Below, one piece after another: positions 1-6,271 of a stretch of DNA of 10,345 bases; position 1 is the stretch's first letter, and each line of letters opens with the position of its first letter. The stretch is from Bacillota bacterium (lineage in GTDB: Bacteria; Bacillota; Clostridia; Oscillospirales; Acutalibacteraceae), in contig JAEZWL010000181.1 of NCBI GenBank assembly GCA_023420245.1, forward strand, positions 1 to 10,345, read 5' to 3'. The notes below the pieces were generated by a model. The model made no database searches. It had not been told where the DNA came from and worked only from the letters and a program-made list of their open reading frames with translations. The position numbers were made by a program, and so were the translations under genes.

Positions 1-80
1 ATAAATGTACCCAGCGCAATCGTTAGTATCGTAATGAGCGTTTTTTTATTCCCTATTTTTCCCATTCTCTTCTTCCCCAT
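1..80 (-). CDS. N-terminal fragment of a possible secreted or membrane protein, cut by the window edge
   Basis: Read leftward from an ATG at 80, an open frame stays open to base 1 for 26 codons. It reads MGKKRMGKIGNKK followed by TLITILTIALGTF. A basic N-terminus followed by a hydrophobic run is what a signal peptide or first membrane helix looks like. The in-frame ATG at 65 is a good alternative start because GGGGAAG lies just upstream of it. The ATG at 80 has no clear ribosome site. An AT-rich TATAATATAAT stretch (92-102, minus strand) could be its -10 element, but no matching -35 is seen. The product cannot be named from so short a piece. Confidence 0.45.
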   Translation of the reverse strand, partial: MGKKRMGKIGNKKTLITILTIALGTF

Positions 81-163
81 TTTTATGTTTCATTATATTA
101 TAGCCATGTGAGCAAATATATTCGTCCCCTTTTTCGATTGTTAAGCGGTCACATCGAAAGCAA

Positions 164-193
164 CCATATAGATTTATAATCTAATGTATATGG
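164..193. other. Imperfect hairpin in the AT-rich intergenic region
   Basis: CCATATA (164-170) is the exact reverse complement of TATATGG (187-193). Inside it GATT (171-174) pairs with AATC (178-181), leaving TAATG as a bulge on the 3' side. No T-run follows on either strand, so a terminator is unlikely. It could be an operator or a leader RNA structure. No function is assigned. Confidence 0.4.
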
Positions 194-215
194 ATTCACG
201 TCTCATTTTTAGGAC

Positions 216-232
216 AGGCTATTTTATAGCCT
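216..232. other. Perfect 7-bp hairpin in the intergenic region
   Basis: AGGCTAT (216-222) and ATAGCCT (226-232) form a perfect stem with a TTT loop. On the plus strand it is followed by an A-run, not a T-run, and no T-run follows on the minus strand, so it does not read as a terminator. The stretch 81-423 around it holds no gene I can support, only these dyads. Confidence 0.4.
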
Positions 233-423
233 CAAAAAAAGCGTTTGGATTTACTCTATTGCTCCTGAGGAATTGTATGATTTAGATTTATTTTAATTCG
301 GTTTTATTATGATTAACTAAGGTCTATCCTTCATTTTATTTTGTTAAATACAGAGAATGTATCAATTAATTAATTATTTATATTTAGCATAATGATGAAT
401 TTTAATATTTTATGAACAAGTCA

Positions 424-451
424 TTGACTTTTCCATAATTTGGTGTATGAT
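424..451 (+). promoter_or_regulatory. Sigma-A-type promoter for the PII gene 1 transcript
   Basis: TTGACT (424-429) and TATGAT (446-451) are separated by 16 bp, a good match to the housekeeping promoter. Transcription should start near 458, giving a 5' leader of about 70 nt before the ATG at 531. Confidence 0.7.
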
Positions 452-458
452 GATTGCA

Positions 459-507
459 AGAGAATCATTAAGGCTTTTAGAGCAATTAAACATCATAATT
501 ATTCTCT
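459..507 (+). promoter_or_regulatory. Dyad/stem-loop at the start of the PII leader
   Basis: AGAGAATCATTA (459-470) pairs with TAATTATTCTCT (496-507) with one mismatch in 12, enclosing a 25-nt loop. The element begins at the predicted transcription start and ends a few bases before the AAGGAGG ribosome site (514-520). A second, smaller dyad, TGATT (451-455) and AATCA (463-467), overlaps the -10 region. Both fit an operator or a leader structure controlling PII expression. Which regulator would use them is unknown. Confidence 0.45.
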
Positions 508-530
508 CATTTTAAGGAGGGACTGGAGTT

Positions 531-869
531 ATGAAGAAGGTTGAATTGATTATCCGCCCGGAAAAGCTTGAGGATGTCAAAGAAATCTTAAATGAGCTCA
601 AAATAAACGGTATGACGGTTTCCATGGTTTCCGGCTGCGGAAATCAAAAAGGCAGAAAAAGTGTGTACCGCGGCACAGAATGTGAAATCAATCTCCTTCC
701 CAAAGTAAAAATCGAGACCATCATACATGATGAAGTCCTTAACGATTTAATCTCAATGATTACAGAGCGGATTAAAACCGGCGAAGTTGGTGACGGTAAA
801 ATTTTTGTTTACAGCGTTGAGCATGCCGTTCGAATCCGCACCGGAGAGAGTGGTGAAAATGCAATCTAA
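531..869 (+). CDS. glnB: P-II family nitrogen regulatory protein, copy 1
   Basis: Small trimeric cytoplasmic PII signalling protein that reads 2-oxoglutarate and ATP/ADP and acts on partners such as Amt channels. Its 112 residues align without gaps to E. coli GlnB: MKKVELIIRPEKL at the N-terminus, Q39-K40-G41 in the T-loop, V45-Y46-R47-G48, LLPKVKIE, the B-loop TGEVGDGK (83-90), and R101/R103 in VRIRTGE. K90, R101 and R103 are the usual ATP-phosphate contacts. Position 51, the uridylylated Tyr in E. coli, is Cys, so GlnD-type modification is not expected. AAGGAGG at 514-520 and GGAG at 525-528 support the ATG at 531. The next gene begins inside the last codons. A paralogue lies at 1347 and an Amt gene follows that. 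Family assignment is very secure; GlnB versus GlnK is a naming choice. Confidence 0.96.
   Translation: MKKVELIIRPEKLEDVKEILNELKINGMTVSMVSGCGNQKGRKSVYRGTECEINLLPKVKIETIIHDEVLNDLISMITERIKTGEVGDGKIFVYSVEHAVRIRTGESGENAI
547..587 (+). repeat. 41-bp exact direct repeat shared by the two PII genes, copy 1
   Basis: Bases 547-587 are identical to 1363-1403 and encode the same early part of both PII proteins. Such a long exact match within otherwise diverged paralogues points to recent duplication or gene conversion. Confidence 0.85.
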
Positions 870-1164
870 AACCAGTGAATTCCCCGTTGAACCAAGAAAA
901 AAAATTGTGATTGCTGTCTTATTTGTTTTTGCGACCGCTATTTGCGTTTCCGGTACCGTCTTTTCTGTTTACAGTTTTTTGAACAACATCAGTTTTCAGG
1001 TGCTGAACACACAGATTCCCGGAATTGTTTTTGGAGTGGTCATCCTGTTTTTAGGCATACGCTATCTGATATCCCTGATAAAACTGAAGAACGAGGTTTA
1101 CAAGCCGACTTCCCGTTTTTCCTGGGATAACTTTAAAAAAAGAAAGCGCGTTAAGAACAAATAA
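859..1164 (+). CDS. Small two-helix membrane protein of unknown function, coupled to PII
   Basis: I do not recognise this family. The frame is open from 787, but the best start is ATG 859: GGAGAGAG (843-850) lies 8 nt upstream, giving 101 residues and an 11-bp overlap with the end of PII gene 1, which suggests translational coupling. GTG codons at 850 and 853 are alternatives. A short polar N-terminus with RKK (13-15) is followed by a hydrophobic helix at about 16-41, a short polar loop (42-52), a second helix at about 53-74, then a basic tail with FSWDNF (87-92) and KKRKR (93-97). The charges predict a hairpin with both ends in the cytoplasm. Its position between two PII genes and before amt suggests a role in ammonium sensing or transport, perhaps as a membrane partner for PII. 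That is inference from context only. Confidence 0.75.
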   Translation: MQSKTSEFPVEPRKKIVIAVLFVFATAICVSGTVFSVYSFLNNISFQVLNTQIPGIVFGVVILFLGIRYLISLIKLKNEVYKPTSRFSWDNFKKRKRVKNK

Positions 1165-1180
1165 TTTTATATAAAAGGGC

Positions 1181-1227
1181 AAAGGCGCCGGATTTCGTTG
1201 TGAACGATTTCTGCGCCTTTCTTTTTT
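1181..1227 (+). terminator. Rho-independent terminator after the small membrane protein gene
   Basis: AAAGGCGC (1181-1188) pairs with GCGCCTTT (1213-1220). An inner stem TCGTT/AACGA (1195-1199 with 1203-1207) extends the hairpin, and a T-rich tail runs to 1227. It begins 16 nt after the stop codon of the membrane protein gene. Confidence 0.85.
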
Positions 1228-1235
1228 ATATCGCC

Positions 1236-1283
1236 AGTGGCACATCCCCCTGCCAACTTAATTCTATAGCGGCAATGACGCCG
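1236..1283 (+). promoter_or_regulatory. Structured leader with a possible antiterminator before PII gene 2
   Basis: Two small hairpins lie between the terminators. The first pairs AGTGGCA (1236-1242) with TGCCAACT (1251-1258), with one bulged A and an 8-nt loop. The second pairs CGGC (1270-1273) with GCCG (1280-1283) around the six-base loop AATGAC. The second overlaps the 5' arm of the terminator at 1278-1306, so the two cannot form together. A hexaloop with A at position 1 and G at position 4, competing with a terminator, is the known pattern of ANTAR-protein targets. Those normally have two such hexaloops, and the first hairpin here does not fit. No clear promoter was found between 1228 and 1346. 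Confidence 0.4.
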
Positions 1284-1310
1284 GTTCCGTTAAACGGGAC
1301 CGGCGTTTTT
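1278..1310 (+). terminator. Terminator/attenuator hairpin upstream of PII gene 2
   Basis: A 12-bp stem runs from ACGCCGGT (1278-1285) plus TCCG (1286-1289) to CGGG (1295-1298) plus ACCGGCGT (1299-1306). It has one G-U pair, a TTAAA loop and a TTTTT tail. It ends 36 nt before the GTG start of PII gene 2 and points toward it, so it must be read through for PII 2 and amt to be expressed from upstream. This is the layout of an attenuator. Confidence 0.85.
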
Positions 1311-1346
1311 ATAAAAATTACTATATAGACTAGGAGATGGAGAACA

Positions 1347-1685
1347 GTGAAAAAAATCGAAATGATTATCCGCCCGGAAAAGCTTGAGGATGTCAAAGAA
1401 ATCCTCAATCAGCTGGAGATTCGCGGCATGACGACAACTATGGTATCCGGCTGCGGAAATCAAAAGGGCAGAAAAAAGGTTTATCGCGGCACCGAATTCA
1501 GTTTGAATCTGCTTCCGAAAATCAAAGTGGAAACCGTTGTACATGATGAAATGGTTACCCCTCTGATTGATAAGATTACCGAAATCATCAAAACCGGAGA
1601 AGTTGGAGACGGAAAAATCTTCGTCTACCATGTGGAGCTGGCTGTGAAAATCCGGACGGGCGAAAGCGGTGACAGTGCTCTTTAA
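1347..1685 (+). CDS. glnK: P-II family nitrogen regulatory protein, copy 2 (amt-linked)
   Basis: A second 112-residue PII protein, colinear with copy 1. The start is GTG at 1347, supported by AGGAG (1332-1336) and GGAG (1339-1342). T-loop Q39, K40, Y46 and R47, the B-loop TGEVGDGK and the VKIRTGE motif (R101 replaced by K, R103 kept) are present. Position 51 is Phe rather than Tyr, so uridylylation at the classical site is again excluded. PII genes placed directly before amt usually encode GlnK-type proteins, which plug the transporter pore with the T-loop when nitrogen is plentiful. The gap to the amt start is 49 nt with no terminator, so the two should be co-transcribed. The R101K change could slightly alter ATP/ADP binding relative to copy 1. 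Confidence 0.96.
   Translation: MKKIEMIIRPEKLEDVKEILNQLEIRGMTTTMVSGCGNQKGRKKVYRGTEFSLNLLPKIKVETVVHDEMVTPLIDKITEIIKTGEVGDGKIFVYHVELAVKIRTGESGDSAL
1363..1403 (+). repeat. 41-bp exact direct repeat shared by the two PII genes, copy 2
   Basis: Identical to 547-587, and 816 bp from that copy. Recombination between the two would remove the membrane protein gene and the attenuator and leave one hybrid PII gene. Confidence 0.85.
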
Positions 1686-1734
1686 ACAATTTCCAATAAA
1701 ATTTTTTTAATTCTTAATGTTAGGGGATATTGAT

Positions 1735-3321
1735 ATGAAAAAACTATGGAAAATACTTAGCCTGACTTTCGTAATCGTAATAGCCACAATGCTGCTTTCT
1801 ACAGCAGCTTTTGCGGCAACCTCCGGCGGAGCAGACCCCACCGGCGCTTCCTACGCGACCGCTACCGGCTCCGAAACCATCGGTGACGTTGCGGTTGCCG
1901 CAAGCAAGGCTCAGCTGAGCGCAAACTATGTGTGGATTATGATTACCGGATTTATGGTATTCTTCTTTCAGTGCGGCTTCGCCATGGTGGAAACCGGCTT
2001 CTGCCGCGGCAAAAACGCCGCCCACACCATGACCATGAATTTTATGGTCTTTCTGGTCGGCGCGGTCGGCTACTTTCTGGTTGGCTTTGCCCTTCAGTTT
2101 GGCGGGTCCGGCGGCGCGGCAGGTCTCGGTACCGGTGGCTCGGCTCTAAATGGAATGCTCTCCATCCCCGGTCTCGGCGGAATTTTGGGCTACAAGGGGT
2201 TCTTCCTGGAATCCGGCGGCACCTACGACGCCGGTATTTACGCACTCTTCTTCTTCCAGATGGTATTCATGGATACGACCGTTACCATTCCGACCGGCGC
2301 AATGGCCGAGCGAGTGAAATACTCTGCCGTTGTAATTTCTTCCTTCTTCGTTTCGATGATCTATTACCCGCTGTTCGGTAACTGGATGTGGGGCGGCGGC
2401 TGGCTGGCAGCCATGGGCAAAACCTTCGGTCTCGGTCACGGCGGTGTTGACTTTGCGGGCTCCGCTGTCGTTCACTCCATGGGCGGAATGATGGCACTCG
2501 CCGGTGCAATCGTAATCGGGCCGAGAATCGGCAAATTCAAAAAGGACGGTTCTGCCAGAGCATTCCCGGGGCATGATATTCCCATGGCGATCACCGGAAC
2601 CATTGTCCTCTTCTTCTGCTGGTTCTCCTTCAACGCTGGTTCCACACTCAACGCCGGTGATTTCCGCCTCGCTGTTGTCGCCACAAACACCATGATTGCG
2701 GGCGCAATCGGCGGTCTGGTTGCTATGTTCTTTATGTGGATTAAATACGGCAAGCCGGATCCCTCCATGACGGCAAACGGCGCCCTTGCAGGTCTGGTCG
2801 CAATTACCGCTCCCTGCGCGTTTGTCAACGGGATTATTTCCTTTCTCATCGGAGCGATTTCCGGTATTCTGGTTTGCGTCGCGGTTCCCTTCGTTGAAAA
2901 CAAGCTCAAGCTTGACGACCCGGTTGGCGCGATTTCCGTTCACTGCGTAAACGGTGTTTGGGGTGTTCTCGCGCTCGGTCTCTTCGCGGATGGTTCCTAC
3001 GGCGACGGTATTAACGGCGTAGCGGGAAATGTAAAAGGTCTGTTCTACGGCGATGCCGGACAATTCGCGGCACAGCTGGCTGTAATCGGAGTTCTGATCG
3101 TGTGGGGCTTCGGCTTATCCTTCGTGTGGTTCAAGGTCCTTAACAAGGTTTGGGGTCTCAGGGTAAACCCGGAGATAGAAATCGAAGGCTTGGATATGGA
3201 AGAAATGGGAGCGCTTGCCTATCCCGATTTCGTCATTCAGCAGTCCGAACTCGATATGGTTACTCCCGACCCGGTAATCGTGAAAAAATATGTCAAGCTC
3301 TCAACTGCGGTTAAGGAATAA
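1735..3321 (+). CDS. amt: Ammonium transporter (Amt/Mep/Rh family)
   Basis: Membrane channel/transporter that takes up ammonium; trimeric in known members. The ATG at 1735 is preferred over an in-frame ATG at 1717 because AGGGG (1722-1726) sits 8 nt before it; this gives 528 residues. A signal peptide of about 27 residues ends at AFA|A. Family marks are present: Q-C-G-F-A-M-V-E-T-G in the first helices, MAERVKYSA, the NWMWGGGW segment, D239-F-A-G-S-A-V-V-H247 of the signature, GPRIGKF, FSFNAGS, and the second pore histidine H403 in VGAISVHCVNG. These are the twin-His pore and the Asp of the substrate site. The tail has GLRVNPEIEIEGLDMEEMGA and AYPDF, the cytoplasmic region that contacts PII. 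It is longer than E. coli AmtB (428), mainly through the N-terminus, loops and tail. It lies just behind the PII gene that probably controls it. Confidence 0.97.
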   Translation: MKKLWKILSLTFVIVIATMLLSTAAFAATSGGADPTGASYATATGSETIGDVAVAASKAQLSANYVWIMITGFMVFFFQCGFAMVETGFCRGKNAAHTMTMNFMVFLVGAVGYFLVGFALQFGGSGGAAGLGTGGSALNGMLSIPGLGGILGYKGFFLESGGTYDAGIYALFFFQMVFMDTTVTIPTGAMAERVKYSAVVISSFFVSMIYYPLFGNWMWGGGWLAAMGKTFGLGHGGVDFAGSAVVHSMGGMMALAGAIVIGPRIGKFKKDGSARAFPGHDIPMAITGTIVLFFCWFSFNAGSTLNAGDFRLAVVATNTMIAGAIGGLVAMFFMWIKYGKPDPSMTANGALAGLVAITAPCAFVNGIISFLIGAISGILVCVAVPFVENKLKLDDPVGAISVHCVNGVWGVLALGLFADGSYGDGINGVAGNVKGLFYGDAGQFAAQLAVIGVLIVWGFGLSFVWFKVLNKVWGLRVNPEIEIEGLDMEEMGALAYPDFVIQQSELDMVTPDPVIVKKYVKLSTAVKE

Positions 3322-3330
3322 GCGAAAAGC

Positions 3331-3370
3331 ACAGACCGTTCCGGCGAAATACCGAAACGGTCTGTTTTTC
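3331..3370. terminator. Terminator after amt, probably bidirectional
   Basis: ACAGACCGTT (3331-3340) pairs with AACGGTCTGT (3356-3365). An inner CGG/CCG step lies beyond one mismatch, and TTTTT follows. On the other strand the hairpin is followed by a short T-run, so it can also serve the convergent alcohol dehydrogenase gene that ends at 3401. Confidence 0.88.
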
Positions 3371-3400
3371 TGTTATTTTGAAGTTAATTACCTATAATTC

Positions 3401-4570
3401 TTAGAAGGTAACATCCTCGCCGTAGTAAGCGCAGGTAAGAACCTTGCACATATTTTCCTTGTCAATCGCTCTCGGGTTAGAGCCGGTGCAGGGATCGCCG
3501 ACAGCGTTCTCGGCAATTGCTTCGCAGTTGGATTTAAAGAGCTCCTCGCTGACACCGTTATCCTTGTAGCTCTGCTGTATTTCCAGCTTCTTGTTTAACT
3601 CGCGGATTGTGTCAACCAGAGAATTGACCAGCTGCTTGTCGGTTGCGCCGGGAAGCCCCATGATTTTCGCAATCTGTGCGTATCTCGCCATGCAGGCTTT
3701 GGAATTATACTGGATTACGCTGGGAAGAAGGATGGCGTTGCAGCAGCCGTGCGGAATATGGAATACCGCGCCTGTTTTATGAGCAAGGCTGTGGGCAATA
3801 CCGAGCAGCGCATTAGAGAATGCCATACCCGCCATGCATTGTGCGATATGCATTTTGCCGCGGGCTTCTACATCACCGTTATAGGAGCTGATTATGCTCT
3901 CATAGATATCGGAAATTGCTTTCAGAGCCAGCGCGTCGGAGAAATCGGAACGCGCGGAAGCAACGTAAGCCTCTATCGCGTGGGTCAGCGCGTCCATTCC
4001 GGTGTGGGCAGTCAGCATTTTGGGCATAGTCAGCGGAATATCCGTATCCAAAACCGCGATATCCGGTGTGATTTCAAAATCAGCCAGAGGATATTTGATA
4101 TTAGTAGAATAATCGGTAATAACGGAGAAAGCGGTTACTTCGGAGGCAGTTCCGCTGGTAGACGGGATTGCCGCAAAGATCGCCTTTTTCCTGAGCTTCG
4201 GCATGGTAAACGGGTTCTTAATATCGTCAAAGGTTTTTTCCGGATACTCATAGAAAACCCACATTGCTTTCGCTGCGTCCATCGGGGAACCGCCGCCAAT
4301 CGAAACGATTACGTCCGGCTCAAACTCACGCATTGCCTTCGCGCCATCAAATACACGCTCAATTGAAGGATCCGGCTCTACACCATCGTAAATTCTGGTC
4401 TCTAATCCGGCTTCTTTCAATACGTCTTCCAGTTTCTGCAAAAATCCGGTTTTTCTCATGGACTGCCCACCGGTTACAATAAATGCTTTTTTGTAGCCCT
4501 TCAAATTTTTCAGCTCACTGATCGCGTTCGGACCATAGTAAATATCTCTTGGTAATGTAAAACGTGCCAT
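3401..4570 (-). CDS. Iron-containing alcohol dehydrogenase
   Basis: Cytoplasmic group III (Fe-dependent) alcohol dehydrogenase that reduces aldehydes to alcohols with NAD(P)H, used in fermentation to dispose of electrons. The start ATG at 4570 has GGGAGG 7 nt upstream, giving 389 residues; an in-frame ATG at 4585 lies before that site and is less likely. The N-terminal Rossmann-like domain has GGGSPMDAAKA (92-102) and SIGGGS; the C-terminal helical domain has the metal ligands D193, H197, H260 and H274, with H264 as the likely catalytic His (GMDALTH, GIAHSLAHK, HIPHG). After VT in the first strand-loop the sequence is GG instead of the Asp typical of NAD-specific enzymes, which suggests NADPH use. 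The sequence resembles the ADH half of AdhE and butanol dehydrogenases; the substrate cannot be told. It is a single gene with its own promoter and a Rex-like operator, so expression should rise when NADH is high. Confidence 0.95.
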   Translation of the reverse strand: MARFTLPRDIYYGPNAISELKNLKGYKKAFIVTGGQSMRKTGFLQKLEDVLKEAGLETRIYDGVEPDPSIERVFDGAKAMREFEPDVIVSIGGGSPMDAAKAMWVFYEYPEKTFDDIKNPFTMPKLRKKAIFAAIPSTSGTASEVTAFSVITDYSTNIKYPLADFEITPDIAVLDTDIPLTMPKMLTAHTGMDALTHAIEAYVASARSDFSDALALKAISDIYESIISSYNGDVEARGKMHIAQCMAGMAFSNALLGIAHSLAHKTGAVFHIPHGCCNAILLPSVIQYNSKACMARYAQIAKIMGLPGATDKQLVNSLVDTIRELNKKLEIQQSYKDNGVSEELFKSNCEAIAENAVGDPCTGSNPRAIDKENMCKVLTCAYYGEDVTF

Positions 4571-4590
4571 TATAATTCCTCCCATTCACA

Positions 4591-4608
4591 TTGTTAAATT
4601 TGTGACAA
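4591..4608. promoter_or_regulatory. Rex-type operator
   Basis: TTGTTAAATTTGTGACAA is an 18-bp imperfect palindrome. The first half matches the Rex consensus TTGTTAA exactly. After a 4-bp spacer the second half (GTGACAA) matches TTAACAA at 5 of 7 positions. It lies between the predicted transcription start (about 4616) and the ribosome site of the alcohol dehydrogenase gene, where a bound repressor would block transcription. Rex is the NADH/NAD+-sensing repressor known to control alcohol dehydrogenases in clostridia. The regulator's gene is not in this window. Confidence 0.65.
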
Positions 4609-4622
4609 CCTTTTATACCGCT

Positions 4623-4651
4623 ATACTACCATTTTATCGTCTACATTTCAA
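4623..4651 (-). promoter_or_regulatory. Promoter of the alcohol dehydrogenase gene
   Basis: On the minus strand TTGAAA (4651-4646) and TAGTAT (4628-4623) are separated by 17 bp. Predicted start is near 4616, immediately before the Rex-like operator. Confidence 0.7.
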
Positions 4652-4680
4652 GTAAAATTATTACACCATATTTTGATGAA

Positions 4681-6267
4681 TTAGCACCCGAAAGCGGATA
4701 ATATTTTTTCCGCACATTTAATCCCATCCACTGCTGCCGAAACAATTCCACCCGCGTAGCCGGAGCCTTCCCCGCAGGGATAAAGCCCTTGAGCCGCGGC
4801 GGATTGCAGATTTTCTCCCCGGACGATTCGGACGGGCGAAGAACTGCGGCTTTCCACTGCCGTCAAGATTGCGTCGGGATAAGCGAAGCCGCGCAGACGC
4901 CGGTTCATCTGTAAAATCCCTTCGCGCATGGAATCCGTAATAAACTCCGGCAGACAGTCAGCCAGGTTACAAGGAGTGACGCCGGGGAGATAAGTTGGTT
5001 TTACCTCCCCAATTTTTTTGGAAGCGCGGTGATTTAAAAAATCCTCCACACGCTGAACGGGCGCATGATAAGCCCCTCCGCCAAGGCGAAACGCTCTTTC
5101 TTCCAGTCCGCGCTGAAATTCCATCCCGGCAAGCGGGTGCTCGCTGCCATAATCCGCCGGGTCAACACCGACCAAAAGGGCTGAATTAGCGTTTGCGCCG
5201 TCTCGCGCGAAATAGCTCATCCCGTTTGTTGCCAGCCGGTTTTCCTCGCTTGCCGCAGCGACTACCCTTCCGCCCGGACACATGCAAAAGGTATACACTC
5301 CCCTGCCGTTTTGAAGATGAACCGCAAGCTTGTAATCCGCCGCCCCAAGCCCGGGATGACCGGCAAATTTTCCGTATTGCGAAGCATTAATCAGATTCTG
5401 GGGATGCTCAATCCGTGCCCCGATGGAAAACGGCTTCTGAACCATGGGGATTCCCAAATTGTTTAGAAGCTGAAAGGTATCGCGCGCACTGTGCCCGATC
5501 GCCAAAACAAGGTGCTCTGTATCAACCCGATAGGAGGCGCCTTCCCAAGGCTTTGCTTCCACTCCCGCCACTTTTCCTTCTTTTATATAAATATTCTGTA
5601 CCGCTGTTTCGAAATGGACCTCTCCTCCCAACGAAATGATGGTTTCACGAATATTCTTTACCGTCGTACCAAGGTAATCCGTACCGATATGCGGTTTTGC
5701 CATATAAAGAATTTCCTCCGGAGAGCCAGCCCGGACAAATTCCTCCAAAACCTTGCGCGTACGTTCATCCTTCGTGCCGGTATTCAGCTTACCGTCCGAA
5801 AAAGTGCCCGCACCGCCTTCTCCAAACTGAACATTGCTTTTCGGGTCTAATATGCCGGCTTCCCAAAATCGGTCTACCAGCTCCCCGCGTCTTTCAACGG
5901 AACAGCCACGCTCAAATACGATCGGCCGTTGTCCGGCCTGCGCAAGAATCAGCGCGGCAAAAAGACCGGCCGGCCCGAACCCGATAACAACCGGGCGAAC
6001 AGAAAGCGGTCTACAACGCGGAATTTCATAATAATAAGAAATCGCATTTGTAATCTTAGGGTCCTTGATTTTATGGCTTAATTTGCAGTTCACTTCTACC
6101 GTACAGATAAAATGAACATCGTCTTTTTTCCGGGCATCAATCGATTTTTTGCAAAGCTTCAAGGACTCAATCGCCTTCGGGTCTACCTTCAGCCGCTTTG
6201 CGGCAAGCAGTTTCAAGTCTTTTTCCGTTCCATCCAGCGGCAGACAGATTTCTGATATTCGATACAT
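4681..6267 (-). CDS. FAD-dependent dehydrogenase, COG2509-type
   Basis: Predicted cytoplasmic flavoprotein oxidoreductase of 528 residues. The substrate is unknown. The N-terminal 90 or so residues form a small alpha/beta part (MYRISEICLPLDG onward) typical of this family. It is followed by the FAD-binding GFGPAGLFAA (96-105) with the acidic E119 at the end of the second strand, then FGEGGAGTFSDGKL (148-161), a well-conserved stretch in COG2509 proteins. Near the C-terminus, CGEGSGYAGGI (about 498-508) is the second FAD-contact motif. The ATG at 6267 has AAGGTG 6 nt upstream, and that site overlaps the TGA stop of the upstream flavoprotein gene (4-nt gap), so the two are almost certainly co-transcribed and translationally coupled. 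No terminator is visible after its stop before the alcohol dehydrogenase promoter. Confidence 0.9.
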   Translation of the reverse strand: MYRISEICLPLDGTEKDLKLLAAKRLKVDPKAIESLKLCKKSIDARKKDDVHFICTVEVNCKLSHKIKDPKITNAISYYYEIPRCRPLSVRPVVIGFGPAGLFAALILAQAGQRPIVFERGCSVERRGELVDRFWEAGILDPKSNVQFGEGGAGTFSDGKLNTGTKDERTRKVLEEFVRAGSPEEILYMAKPHIGTDYLGTTVKNIRETIISLGGEVHFETAVQNIYIKEGKVAGVEAKPWEGASYRVDTEHLVLAIGHSARDTFQLLNNLGIPMVQKPFSIGARIEHPQNLINASQYGKFAGHPGLGAADYKLAVHLQNGRGVYTFCMCPGGRVVAAASEENRLATNGMSYFARDGANANSALLVGVDPADYGSEHPLAGMEFQRGLEERAFRLGGGAYHAPVQRVEDFLNHRASKKIGEVKPTYLPGVTPCNLADCLPEFITDSMREGILQMNRRLRGFAYPDAILTAVESRSSSPVRIVRGENLQSAAAQGLYPCGEGSGYAGGIVSAAVDGIKCAEKILSAFGC

Positions 6268-6271
6268 TTTT

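Noticed and set aside
213..299. Rightward 28-codon stretch ending SIAPEELYDLDLF, looking like the tail of a decayed gene
   Set aside because: A stop precedes it at 210-212, there is no start or ribosome site, and the length is compatible with chance.
787..858. N-terminal extension of the small membrane protein to ATG 787
   Set aside because: It would lie entirely within the PII coding sequence with no ribosome site; GGAGAGAG before ATG 859 gives a better start.
1238..1255. TGGCAC followed by TGCCA, similar to a sigma-54 promoter
   Set aside because: The GG to GC spacing is one base too long for sigma-54, which tolerates almost no change; the bases are better explained as arms of a hairpin.
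2146..3063. 305-codon leftward open frame inside amt
   Set aside because: It is antisense to a well-conserved transporter and is a by-product of the codon bias of amt; no ribosome site or recognisable domain.
3749..4366. 205-codon rightward open frame inside the alcohol dehydrogenase gene
   Set aside because: Antisense shadow of a strongly conserved enzyme gene.
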